64,000 nucleotides of DNA from Paulownia fortunei (Eukaryota; Streptophyta; Magnoliopsida; Lamiales; Paulowniaceae): NCBI GenBank assembly GCA_019321725.1, contig CM033106.1, forward strand, positions 31,608,118-31,672,117. Direction: 5' to 3'. The notes below the pieces were generated by a model, which searched no databases, was not told where the DNA came from, and saw only the letters and a list, made by a program, of their open reading frames with translations. A program made the translations under genes and the position numbers. Below are positions 37,545 to 48,331 of this stretch, piece by piece (the stretch's first letter is position 1; every line of letters starts with the position of its first letter).

Positions 37545-37735
37545 ATTAATGCGACGCAAAGACTTTTGGAGATGACTAAAAAAGAAAAAGTAGTGTAACA
37601 AATTAGCCACAACATTTTGACATCTTGATACTAAAATTCTGATGGAATTATTTGTGTATCTCCAACACCAGATTGTGTCCTCCAAAAACAAGAACAATGA
37701 TCGCAAAACCATTCAAACATTACGAATTCGATAAG
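37545..37735 (-). pseudogene. Relic of a third LHT-like transporter (exon 3 end plus intron)
   Basis: 37605-37735 aligns by eye with 31221-31345 of LHT copy A in the same orientation: shared words include GCCACAACATTTTGACAT, ACTAAAATTCT, GTATCTCCA.CACCAG.TTGT, AAACCATTCA and ACATTACGAATTC. Weaker similarity continues back to ~37545, corresponding to intron 3 sequence of copy A. The piece covers about 75 bp of exon 3 coding for FRGHNLVLEIQ-like sequence and the adjoining intron. The donor position (TAC on the plus strand of copy A) is altered to TAT, and deletions break the frame. No other exon of this copy is visible nearby. It is a partial duplicate or the remains of a deleted tandem copy. 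Confidence 0.8.
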
Positions 37736-38211
37736 CATATTATGTTATTGTAATAATGGTAATTGAATTAATTCAAGTATAGTTATTAAGTCATATACTA
37801 GATTTTTGGTCAATACAAAACTTTATGTTATTGTATACATTAACTTTCGTAAAAGTTTTTGCTTAGTCAGGATGGTGTTGGTTGTGAATTTCCTTGTCCT
37901 TGGTGAGAAGTGGCATATTGTGTCACTATCACCAAATGTAGTACCCAGAATCTCGTTTCTCTCCTGGTATTCCTTTCATTGCCCAATACCCAAGATTCAT
38001 GATAATGGAATACATATATGTATTATTTTCACTTTCACTGCCCAATAGTATTTTATATTATGGATATTTGATGATCCTAGCACTAGATTCATTTAAACCA
38101 ATTCAATTAGAATCCAATTGAGAATGTTGGGGTTATTGGGACAATGAGATTATTATTGTCAATGCTTTTAAGAATTTCAAGATTAATACCAGTGTTTCGT
38201 GAGTAAGATTT

Positions 38212-39813
38212 AGATTAATTTCATTTTACTCTTCTCTATTTTTATTAATATCGCTTTATTCTATTATACTTTTATTTGTATTATCTTTTGTACTCTTAAT
38301 TGATATCATTTCAACCAGTTATATTCTTTATTGTATTACTTTACCCCCTTATACTTTTAAACAATTATCTTTACCTACTATTTTTAGTAAAATTACTTTA
38401 AAAATATTTGAATTATTAGTCTGTATTTATATTTTAATAATTTTTAACTAATTAATATCTAACATTAAATTTATTTAAAATTTTATTATACTTCAAATTT
38501 ATTGGCTATTTTTTCAATTTAACGTAATTTTTATAAACTGTTATATAGTAGGATGTTTTGTTAACTAATATATTTTTACTTATAAGTTTTTTATCCATCA
38601 TAAATTTAAAGAATATGTAATATACTTTCAATAATATATTATTAAACATGTTGAATATTAGTGATAAATTTTTCATTATTACCGAAATTACCGCAACTTA
38701 ATGGAAACAACGTTAAATTTTAAAAAATAGTGATTTTAGTGTTAAGTTTATTATTGTCAAATAGAATATAAATAATCTTATTTTTTTAACAGAAATTACA
38801 TTAAATTTTAAAAAATATTCATTCTGGTGTTTAACAAAACATTAATTAAAAATGACTATTTTTTAATTTAATATAGTTTTTATTAAATATTATTTTTTCA
38901 ATTAATAATTAGAAAATTACTACTAATATTTCACATATTTAATAAAATATTATTTAGAAATATATTACATATTTTAGATTTGTGACGAATAAGAAATTTA
39001 TAAGTATAAATGTATTAGCTAATAGAAAATATTTTACTATACAATAATTTAATGGGAATTATGTTAAATTAAATAAATAGCTACTAAATTTTAAGTACAA
39101 TAAAATTTTAAATATATTTAATATTAAGTGTTAATTAATCAAGTTGAATTTTTTTTAAAATCTAAATAAAAGTCTATTCATTTTTAATATTTTTAAAGTG
39201 ATTTTATTAAAAATAATATTAATGACAATTAGATCATTTTTTAAGAGGATAAGGGTAAAGTGATATAATAAGAGTATAATGGGATAAAGTGATATTAATG
39301 AACCAACCAAAATCAAAAGTTTGCACCAAAATCGAACTGAAAATTTCAGTTCAATTTTTAATTTTCGGTTCGATTTTGATTTTTAATTTCGATTAACCAA
39401 ATCGAACTAAAAATTGAATCACTATTTTTATATATTTGTATATATATTATTTTTATACTATTTTTTATTTTTAAAAATATATTTTTATATTTATTATTTA
39501 TTTTTAAACTATTTTTTATCTTTTTCTCACCCAAACTAAAAATAATAAATTAAAAATATATTTATAATTCTATTATTTAGTTTTTATTTATTTATTTTTT
39601 AAATTTTGATTAATCAAAAACCGAATCAAGAAATCAAAAACGATTATAACCAAACCGAATTAATTAATTCGGTTCAATTTTCAATTTATAATTTTAAAGA
39701 ATTGAAATTTCGATTCGGTCAAACCGAATGTACCCCTAAAAGTGATACAATTGAGAAACAATGGGGGTAAAATAATACTTAATAAAAGTAAAAGAGGTAA
39801 AGTTAGATTAACC
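38212..39813. mobile_element. Foldback palindrome 1: ~0.52-kb inverted arms around a ~120-bp spacer
   Basis: Left arm ~38212-38733; right arm ~38853-39813, interrupted by an insert at ~39300-39745. The reverse complement of the right arm follows the left arm along its whole length. For example, left TATTATACTTCAAATTTATT matches right rc TATTGTACTTAAAATTTAGT, and left ACTTATAAGTTTTTTATCC matches right rc ACTTATAAATTTCTTATTC. Outer parts of both arms are built of a degenerate ~27-33-bp unit resembling TACTCTTAATTGATATCACT followed by TTA(C/T)CCC. The spacer and inner arm share a ~50-bp direct repeat (words GTTAAATTTTAAAAAATA). No transposase is present. It fits a foldback or long-TIR element; the class is inference. 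Confidence 0.8.
39300..39745. mobile_element. ~445-bp insert in the right arm of palindrome 1, absent from palindrome 2
   Basis: Compared with the second unit, unit 1 has extra sequence between GATATTAATGA and AAGTGATACAATTGAG. The insert has CGGTT/AACCG-rich ends (TTTTCGGTTCGATTTTGATT near the left, AATTCGGTTCAATTTTCAAT and TTTCGATTCGGTCAAACCGA at the right) around an AT-rich core. The right end read on the minus strand begins TTAGGGGTACATTCGGTTTG, like non-autonomous hAT elements that start TAGGGGTG with CGGTT-rich subterminal repeats. The left end is less clear. No coding capacity. Confidence 0.65.
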
Positions 39814-40395
39814 ATAATATTTATTTACATTGTGTTTAGGTGATCCTCATTTGAATATCTTACAAAATATTTAGTTTATAAGATGTTTTAAAATATTGAT
39901 AATTTTTTTAAAATATGAGTTCATAAACTTTCAAAATAAGATGTTGCGATCTTATAAACTCATTTAGAAAAAGTAACGAGTTTTTTGTTTTTAAAATTTT
40001 AACTGGTATAGTTTTAATCATGATAATTAAAACTTTTTGCTTATTCATAGTGGAGGATGGTGTTGGTTGTGAATTTCCTTGTCCTTGGTGAGAAGTGGCA
40101 ATATTGTGACATTATCACCAAATATAGTACCCAGAATCTCTTTTCTCTCCTTGTATTCCTTTCACTGCCCAATAGCCAAGATTCATGATAATGGAGTACA
40201 CTGAATCTCTATTTTCTCTCCTGCCATTCTTTTCACTGGCCAATAGTATTTGATATTATGGATATCTGATGATCCTAGCACTAATCCATTTAATCAATTT
40301 AATTAGAATCCAATTGAGAATGTTGGGGTTATTGAGACAATGAGATTAAAATTGTCAATGCTTTTAATAATTTCAGGATTAATAATAGTGCTTCG

Positions 40396-41502
40396 TACTC
40401 TCAATTTACTTTACCCTTATGTACTCTCAATTGATATCACTTTAATCCATTATAATCTTATTATATTACTTTACTCCGTTGTACTCTTAAACAATCGTCT
40501 TTATCTATTATTTTAGTAAAATTACTTTAAAAATATTTGAATTATTATACTTGTATTTATATTTTAATAATTTTTAACTGATTAATACTTAATATTAAAT
40601 TCATTTGAAACTTTATTGTACTTCAAATTTATAGACTATTTTTTAATTTAACATAATTTTTATAAACTGCTATATTGTAGATATTTTGTTAGCTAATACA
40701 TTTTTACTTACGAATTTCTTATTCGTCATAAGTAATATATGTTAAATAATATTTTATTAAACACGTTGAATATTAGTAATAAGTTTTTCATTATTAATGA
40801 AATTACCGCAATTTACTGGAAACAATGTTAAATTTAAAAAAAATAGTCATTTTAGTATTAAGTTTATTATTGTCGAATAAATTATAATAATTTTGTCATC
40901 GTGATTTAATAGAAATTACATTAAATTTTAAAAAATATTCATTCTCGTGTTTAACAAAGATTAATCACAAAATTGACTATTTTTAATTTACTATAGTTTT
41001 TATTAAATTATAATTTTTCAATCAATAATTAGAAAATTACTATTAATATTTCACATATTTAATAAAATATTATTTAGAAATATATTACATATTTTTAAGA
41101 TTTGTGACAAATAACACATTTATAAGTATAAATGTTTTAGCAAATAGAAAATATTTTACTATATAGTAATTTAATAGGAACTATATTAAATTAAATAAAT
41201 AGCCACTAAGTACAATAAAATTTTAAATATATTTAATATTAAATATTAATTAATCAAGTTAAAAAATTTATTAGAATATAAATACAAGAGTATGGATTTT
41301 TAAATATTTTTAAAGTGATTTTACTAAAAATAATAGTAAGGACAATTATATTATTTTTTAACAGTGTAAGTGGTGAAATGATACAATAAGAGTACAAGGG
41401 AGTAAAATAATACTAATTAAGAGTATAGAGAGATATACAATTGAAAGACAATTAGGTAAAATGATAATCAATGAGAGTAGATGGGGTAAAGTGAGATTAA
41501 CC
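40396..41502. mobile_element. Foldback palindrome 2: ~0.45-0.53-kb inverted arms
   Basis: Left arm ~40396-40849, spacer ~40850-40973, right arm ~40974-41502. It is the same structure as palindrome 1 without the insert; the left arm has fewer of the ~30-bp outer units. Left start TACTCTCAATTTACTTTACC pairs with the right end, whose reverse complement reads TTAATCTCACTTTACCCCAT then CTACTCTCATTGATTATC. The spacer again carries the GTTAAATTT direct repeat. No open frame of note. Confidence 0.8.
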
Positions 41503-42319
41503 CTAATATTTATTTAGATTGTGCTTGGTTATTCCTCATTTGAATATCTTACAAAATATTTGAGAATTTATAAGATATTTTAAAGTGTTGGTAATTTTTT
41601 TTAAATATGAGCTTATAAATTTTTAAAATAAGACTTTGCGATCTTATAAATTCATTTAGAAAAAGTAATGAATTCCCTGTTCTTAAAATTTTAACAGAGT
41701 CGCATAATCATGCTAATTAAAAAATATTATCATTGCTATCTTGTAAGTTTCATAATATTATTTCATTCAAATGTATTGAAGAGTTTACTTTTTTAATAAA
41801 ATTTAAAATTTTATAAACTCTAAAAAAATCTTATAAATTATAAAAATTTGTAAAATATTTTAAATAAACTTAGCCCATCACCCTCTTAATTTCTTTCATG
41901 CATGAAGAAAGATTAGACATCACTATTAATATACGTGAAAAAACTACTGTGCTTGTGTCATGGGATGTTTAACATTCAAGTTATTGTGATCACTAATAAA
42001 AACACATGAAAGAAATTATTGGGTTTGTGTCATGTAATGTTTGACCTTCATTTTATTATGATTCTGTAACAAATCTTGCAAAATTCAAATTATAATGTAG
42101 GGGGAATTTATATAAGTGAAATTAGATGGAATTCACCTATAATTATTAAATTATATGGGTTCATTTTTTAAATTACGTTGGACTTCATATAATTATAGTT
42201 GTCAATTAATTGGGCCCATCAAGCACAACCTTCCCAAGATATACCTAGGGGACAAGGGCTGTTTTTAATTGTAGTAAAATATGTCTCCAAAACTTGTTTT
42301 TTTTTAAACAAAAAATGGA

Positions 42320-42545
42320 GAATGTCTATGTTACTTTCATTGAAACTATGTCAAAGGGGATGTTTGTGCAGGGTGATGGTGCATACACAAGTGTGAAATA
42401 TATAGAGCAGTACCATATCATCTTACTAGAAACTAGGAAAATACAAATTTTTGAATTTTTTATTACAACCAACTAAATAGAAAATCTACAAGGAAGATTG
42501 ATCAAATTACATTATTGGATCGAAAACTCTCTGCACATTCCAACA
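42320..42545 (-). mobile_element. Probable LTR of a Ty1/copia element (3' end approximate)
   Basis: On the minus strand, directly downstream of the RNase H remnant, sequence starts TGTTGGAATGTGCAGAGAG at 42545, a typical copia-type LTR start (TGTTGGAAT), after a short purine stretch (AATGGGAG). It continues with a TATA-like CTCTATATATTTC, then CACTTGTGTATGCACC and CAATGAAAGTAAC, as in many copia LTRs. The distal end is not defined and no second LTR was seen. Confidence 0.55.
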
Positions 42546-42566
42546 AAACGGTACTCCCATTAGAGA

Positions 42567-42722
42567 TGCCGACTTGGAACGAATTTGATGAAATGTAAAG
42601 GATGACACAAAAACAAGGTAAGCGCGTCAGCAAGCTGATCCTTTAAATAAAATATAAAATTACTTTAAAAACCTTTGAGCGATATAATCATAAACATAAT
42701 GATAGTCAATAGAAACATGATC
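42567..42722 (-). pseudogene. Remnant of Ty1/copia RNase H C-terminus, frameshifted
   Basis: Minus-strand translation gives DHVSIDYHYVYDYIAQRFLK in one frame, then, after a shift, DQLADALT and a segment ending SRHL followed by a stop. These match the conserved end of copia polyproteins (H-I/V-E-I-D-Y-H-x-V-R, D-Q-L-A-D-x-x-T-K). A stop codon and at least one frame change separate the parts, so it is dead. The rest of the pol gene was not found upstream; the element is truncated. Confidence 0.7.
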
Positions 42723-43683
42723 CTAACAATTACTAGCTTCTTCTCCATCTTCTACTATTTTATCTGACAGATATCCGACAAAACAATTTTCCTCCACACA
42801 CCATATTCGCATTCTTCAGTATTCGTTTAGAAGGAATTCTCAATTTGAGATGGGAGCTTATACAGGGATGGAAAAGTAAATCCACACTTGAGTAAACACA
42901 TAATATATAGTGTTCACTAACTTTAGATATAACGATCATCGACTTTTAAACATTCACCTCTCCTCCACTCTAATTAATACAACTTCTCTATTAAAATAGA
43001 GGGTAAGAATATTCTTCTAACAAGTTTGAACGACAACAATAATAAAAAATTCTAAGTCATAACAAAAAAAATCAAAAATAAAAAAGCACACCATTTTCCG
43101 TCATCACGTATTTTACTAACTCGGATGAAAGAATGAAACTACTTTACACAATATTTTCAACTTAGAATGAGACTCATTGGGTTTATATTTGGAGTACTAG
43201 CCCAAAGTACATTTTGTTAACGAAAATTAGTATGTGCTTATGATTTTGTTTTATTTTTATGGGGCTATTTTAAACGTAAAAATGTCAAGTTCACAACAGT
43301 GGTGGGCTTCTGGGCCTTCACAGAAAGCATCTCTTATTGTTATATATATATATATATTTTTTTTCTTTCTTTCTTCTTTTCTTTTATTTTCCCCTTTTTG
43401 TGCCTCATGAAGATGGGGTGGGGGAGAGAGCTTTAACAATTCTATACTTATTGGAATTTCTTATATCAAATCAATATTACATTTAACAAATACAAAGAAA
43501 TTTCCCTCAAACCTAATTACTATCTAAAAAGAAAAATAATAATAAGAAGAAAACCCATATCTTTCTCACCCAAAAAAAAAAACAAAAGCATAAAAAAGAG
43601 GCAATCGAAAAAAAGGTTATCATGCTCTTTATCCCTTCATTCCCGTTGAGCTTTTTAAACCATTATTATGTTACTGTGTTCAA
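42723..43683. other. Intergenic, 3' flank of LHT copy B
   Basis: AT-rich, with a (TA)8-9 run at ~43340-43357 followed by CTTT-rich sequence. No gene recognised. Confidence 0.5.
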
Positions 43684-46600
43684 TTAGTGAGGCTTAAAGA
43701 AGCTAACTTGAATTCCCGTGTCTATCACAACATAGACACCCGCGGCAATCAAGATTCCACTCAATCCCATCCCAAGCAGTCCCAATCCCCAGTTCAGCCA
43801 CCATGTTGGGCTATACATCTTGGGCTTCTTCATTTTAAGCCACATAAAACATGGGTACGCCAATGTCACCGGCAATGAGATTCCTCCTATTAAGCCAGCC
43901 ACGCTACCCAGGAACGGAATTGCCACAGCAACAAAGAAGCACCCGTACCCGAACATGGCCCGGATGATTGCCCGGAGCCACCAGGGGCACGGCTTCTTGA
44001 ACCTCGTGGTGTATTTGGACTCCATGTCATCAAACATTGGCATTCCATATATTTGAAATGAGCACACCGCATTAACTATGACGAAGAAGCTTATCAACCC
44101 TTGCACCGATCGTGCAACATCTCGGCTGTGGAACGTGTACAAGGCCGTTAACATGCCACCATTAGCCGGAATCTGTTAATACCAAATAGTCATTTTCAAG
44201 TTAGACAATCATTGTATTCCAAACTTTCATAACGATTTAATTAATGTCGAGAAAAAGAATAAAAAAAGAAAAAAAGCTTAATGAGTAGTAGTACTATTAG
44301 AAGTTACTATCAAAACCTTTTACTATAGAGTTGTTAGATGTAGAGTAACACATACCATGTGACCATAAGCCCAATAGCCTCCAATGGAGAGTGGGAATAA
44401 GCACATTGCTATGATCAAATATGAGGCTTTCACGCCTCTCCACATTGGTACACTGGATGGGTGCTTCTCGCTAGAAGGCATGGTGGCCTGTACAAGTCAA
44501 AATTTACATTTTATACGCTTTTCTAGATCAAGTACAACTTTGTCAATAATCTAACAATACGTATGTTGGCAGATAAATATAAGACGTGGGTTCTGTATGT
44601 AAATCTAGTGAGTCAAGCAGCCAAAGAATGTCGTCTTTTTCGGCTAGCTAGTCACAAAAATCAATTTCGTCCTAATATTCAATCTGGGTTCGTCCAACTT
44701 GTAAAACACATGATGTTAGGTTGGTCAATACTCAAAATTTCTACCAAACCCCTTAGAGGGGACCATTGATTTTGGTTATTTGGATGGCTATTTGTTAAAA
44801 TAAATAAAATGAAATAGCTATAGCTAGTTATTTGAGTTTCTGAAAATTCGCATATTAATTTTTTTTGTCATCTTAACTACATTTTTTGTTTTTCTGATAC
44901 TAAAAAAAAAAAAAAGTGAAGCAAAATTAGAATGGTCTTAACTACATCTTTATACTACAATATGAAGGGACTGGACAAATTTTCTTGATCGAAAATCAGT
45001 TACAGTTCAAAAGGCGACGTGTAATAAATGATTTTTTTTTTTAGTATTATGATGGACAAAAAAAGAAAGAAAATGGAAACAAACCTATGGAAGACTTTCA
45101 ATAGTGGATTTTTCAAAGTCATTGCTAGCGTGTATTACTTGTAGATTGAATGACGCACTACACAGTCTAAACTTTAGTTGATTTTTAATTTATTTCTGTT
45201 ATGGACTATATTTTTAAACAAATTTTCAATTTCTCATTTCAATAATTGGAGAATCAATTACCAAGAAGTCATTGTACTGATGCAAGAATTTTGGCTCACC
45301 TGGATTTCAAGAATGAGATTATGTCCTCTAAAAGCAAAAGAAATGATCCCAAGCGCATTCAGCACATCGAAAATCCTTGCAATTTCTGTGCCAGCCCTGA
45401 CCGGATTGTACGAAACATTGGGCAGCCTGCCCTCCGCCACCGACACCACCCATATTGCGGTGCAGTACCCGACGGCGGTGACAGATCCGATCAGAGAAAC
45501 TCCGGCGATGGAGTTCAAGTTTGGCAGCTGAGACAGCAGTACAGCCGCGCATGTAAACACTAGGTACCACTCCACGGTGGTCAATGGCTTGGAAGTGCAA
45601 GTGGCTCCACACAGAGTCTCGTAGAACATCCTCGAGGTCGAGCCGCCGATCACGATTAGAGCCACACATGTACCACCGGAGAGGTACATAATTGGAAAGG
45701 CAGCTAGGAATTTGGATAGTTTTTCTCCTGTAATTTGTACATGGAAACATGAGGATGAGAACTTATGCTAAGGGGCATAACCAAGACTTTAATTTTACAA
45801 ATTTAGAGGCAAGAAGCCAAGAAAAACTTCAGTGACACGCCTTATGCAATTTCCTTTAAAAAAATGAGTTTCTTTTAAGGAAAAAAAAAAAAAAAAAGTT
45901 ACATACTATATTTACACTTTTTTAAACAAAAATTTGCATAAGAATTTGTATTTTGTTCAAGGCTAGAGGAAGCGACTGACCGCTAGCCCTGTTCATATAT
46001 AATTGACATGTATGGTTTAAAAACATGGTTGGTGATATAAAGGAGGTCTCAAAAAGGCAAGTTCTTGAAAATTTAGTTAAGATCAATCTCAGTGAAAAGC
46101 AGGCCTAATATTATTGCATGCTCACCAAAAGTTGCGCTAGCTAACTGCATGTATCTGCTGTATCGAATCCCATTTTCAGGAGACTCGTGGAGTTGCACCA
46201 GTAAATACAGAGTGTATAATTGCCATATGAAGGCCAAAGTCAAGAAAATAACACCCCATGTCCTGAACAATTACAGAAATACTTGTTAACATACAAGTTA
46301 ATCAATTAAAAAGTCCTCAAAAACAGTATTTCTTAACATGAATTAATCATTACCAGCCAAGAATGGTGAAAGCAACAGGGAGAACAAGGGCTTGAATCCC
46401 AATCCCAGAACACAAAGTATGATAAGCTGCATAATATGCATTTCCATTTCTTGATTCAGTAATTGGAAGCCATGCATCATGAGGGTCAAGTTTTGTGAGT
46501 TTTATGGCTTTTCTTAAAGGGCTGCCTAGTGGAGTGATGAAACGTGGAGTCCTAATTCTGGGAGTTTTTCTGTTTGTGCCGCCGGGAGTGAGGAGCGGCG

Positions 46601-46751
46601 ACCGGGAAAGCGAAGGTGAGTGGTATTGGGAGGGAGGAAGCGATACGATAGGTGGCGTTTGGGCTACCGGAGGCGTTGGAGCCACCGATGCGGGCCGTGG
46701 GGTTATCGGAGCTGAGCTTACTGCATCAACATCATGAGTTGCATCACCCAT
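43684..46751 (-). CDS. LHT8: LHT8-like amino-acid transporter, copy B
   Basis: Paralogue of the AAAP-family transporter at 29875-34261; predicted plasma-membrane proton/amino-acid symporter. Five exons on the minus strand: 46751-46354, 46262-46126, 45727-45300, 44487-44356, 44172-43684; 527 residues; intron phases equal those of copy A. The N-terminus (~1-85) differs from copy A: it is rich in Pro, Ser and Thr with repeated SP/TP sites (PITPRP, SPLLTPGG, TPRIRTPRFITPLGSP), resembling Arabidopsis LHT8. Then DAWLPITESRNGNAYYAAYH, TLCSGIGIQALVLPVAFTIL, NGIRYSRYMQLASATFGEKL, MYLSGGTCVALIVIGGST, NSIAGVSLIGSVTAVGYCTA, LGIISFAFRGHNLILEIQ, MWRGVKASYLIIAMCLFPLS, NAVCSFQIYGMPMFDDMESK and FKKPCPWWLRA. 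The SP/TP sites could be phosphorylated (inference). TATA box at 46872-46880. Symbol by similarity only. Confidence 0.94.
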
Positions 46752-46871
46752 TTTCTTTTTCTTGGTTTTTTCCTTTTTTTTTCTTCCTAAGTTTTCTCTG
46801 TGTGATGAGAATTGGTATGTATGGTGGGCTAGCTCCTCACCCTCACAAGTTGTTTTGTGGACAATGGGTCT

Positions 46872-46880
46872 GTATATATA
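46872..46880 (-). promoter_or_regulatory. Putative TATA box of LHT copy B
   Basis: TATATATAC on the minus strand, ~120 bp upstream of the ATG at 46751. Confidence 0.5.
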
Positions 46881-48249
46881 GACATAGGTGTTGCATGTGA
46901 TTGTAGTTTGATTAATTAGTGTAAGGTGCCATGATTAAAATGAGATGGACTATGTTAGTTAGTTAAGTGGGGGGTAGAATTAGATTTAATTAAAGTATGG
47001 GTGGTCATATAATAAATAATAAAAAAAAAAAACAGGCCTTAGTGTGTATAAGTTGACCAGGCTTTGGGTCGAGGACAAAGATTGACCAATGGGGTTCGTT
47101 TCAAGAAAAAAGGCAAGAAGAAAGCAAACAGATTTGACAAAATTGGCTGGCTGGCTCATGCTATCTTTTTCTTAGTTTTGAATGTGCTTTTGAAACCTGC
47201 ATTTATTTTCTCATACGAGGTCGTCTTTGGGTGCTCAGCTTAGGGCGGTGAGGTTAAAAATTTTTAATGGGGTTTGTTTCATTCTGCACTAACGGGAACT
47301 GTTTTATTTTTTTATTTTTTAGAGATAACAAATTAGAAGTTCAACTATGATTATAACTGAAATGACAAATAAGTCCCCTCCTATTTTCCTTTCCTGACCG
47401 GTTAGTTTATTCATACATAAAAACTATGAAGGATTAATCGGTAATAAACACCTGTTTTTGACAAACGTTGGAAAATAAAGCTCAAAGAAGAAAACTTGCA
47501 ATCATAGGACACGAAGGAACTATAAGTTTGGTTCATTGACATTCAATATTAGCACAAGGTAATCATATTATTTGACAACATAATCAATGAAAATAGTAAT
47601 TCTTTGTTATATAATTTCCATAGGTCAAAATCTCCATTATACTACATTCACTCTTCAGAATTAAAAAACTACAAGTTCTTTTCTTCTTCTTTTCTATGGT
47701 AAAAAATGAACAGGGGATATATTTGCCATGTTTTATCTCTGAGGAGACTTGACTTTGATCAACAGGAGGCAAACCAACTGGAGTTGAACATATGAATTTT
47801 GAAAAAAGAAAGCGAGCGCACGATCAAATCGCCAGCCAATAAAAATAAATTAATAATTGTTGCTGCTCGCATAGTTTGACGTTAAGGTCGGTAATTAATA
47901 CAACAGAGACAGTGTCTATCTATCATGGTGATGTATACACACTTAAGCTGCCATTGAGGACTTCAAACTCCCATCCATAATATTAAATGCATGCATATGT
48001 AACCATTACTGCGGATTGTTTTTGTCTTATTAATTAATTGTTTTAAGCAATGCGTTAAGGTTTAATTAGTTGGATATGTAAAATATCTTCTTCGTTTTTT
48101 TTTTCCTTTTTTTCCTTTTTTTTTTAGTGAAGTGATAAATAATCATTATATTAGATGTCAACTAATAATTTACATATTTCAACTATTAACAATATGTAAA
48201 TTATTATAATAGTACCTAAATACTTGGTATGATTCAAAGTCAAGATTTC

Positions 48250-48331
48250 AAAATCTTGAAATTTTAACTTTATAATTGAAGTAGATTTCTGAAATCTTGA
48301 AATTTTAACTTTATAATTGAAGTAGATTTCA
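48250..48331. repeat. 41-bp unit repeated twice in tandem
   Basis: AAATCTTGAAATTTTAACTT then TATAATTGAAGTAGATTTC, repeated at 48251 and 48292 with only edge differences, so the duplication is recent. Confidence 0.9.

Larger units (their letters stand above)
37852..41730. repeat. Tandem direct duplication, two units of ~2.2 and ~1.7 kb
   Basis: Unit 1 runs ~37852-40030 and unit 2 ~40037-41730, head to tail. Both open with GGATGGTGTTGGTTGTGAAT, continue TTCCTTGTCCTTGGTGAGAA, share AATGTTGGGGTTATTG and TTTCATTGCCCAATA-like words, then contain a foldback palindrome (38212-39813 and 40396-41502), and end with shared text (TTGAATATCTTACAAAATATTT, GCGATCTTATAAA, CATTTAGAAAAAGTAA). Unit 1 is longer mainly because of an insert at ~39300-39745. 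Sequence is diverged but still alignable by eye. Coordinates of unit ends are approximate. No coding capacity. Confidence 0.85.
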
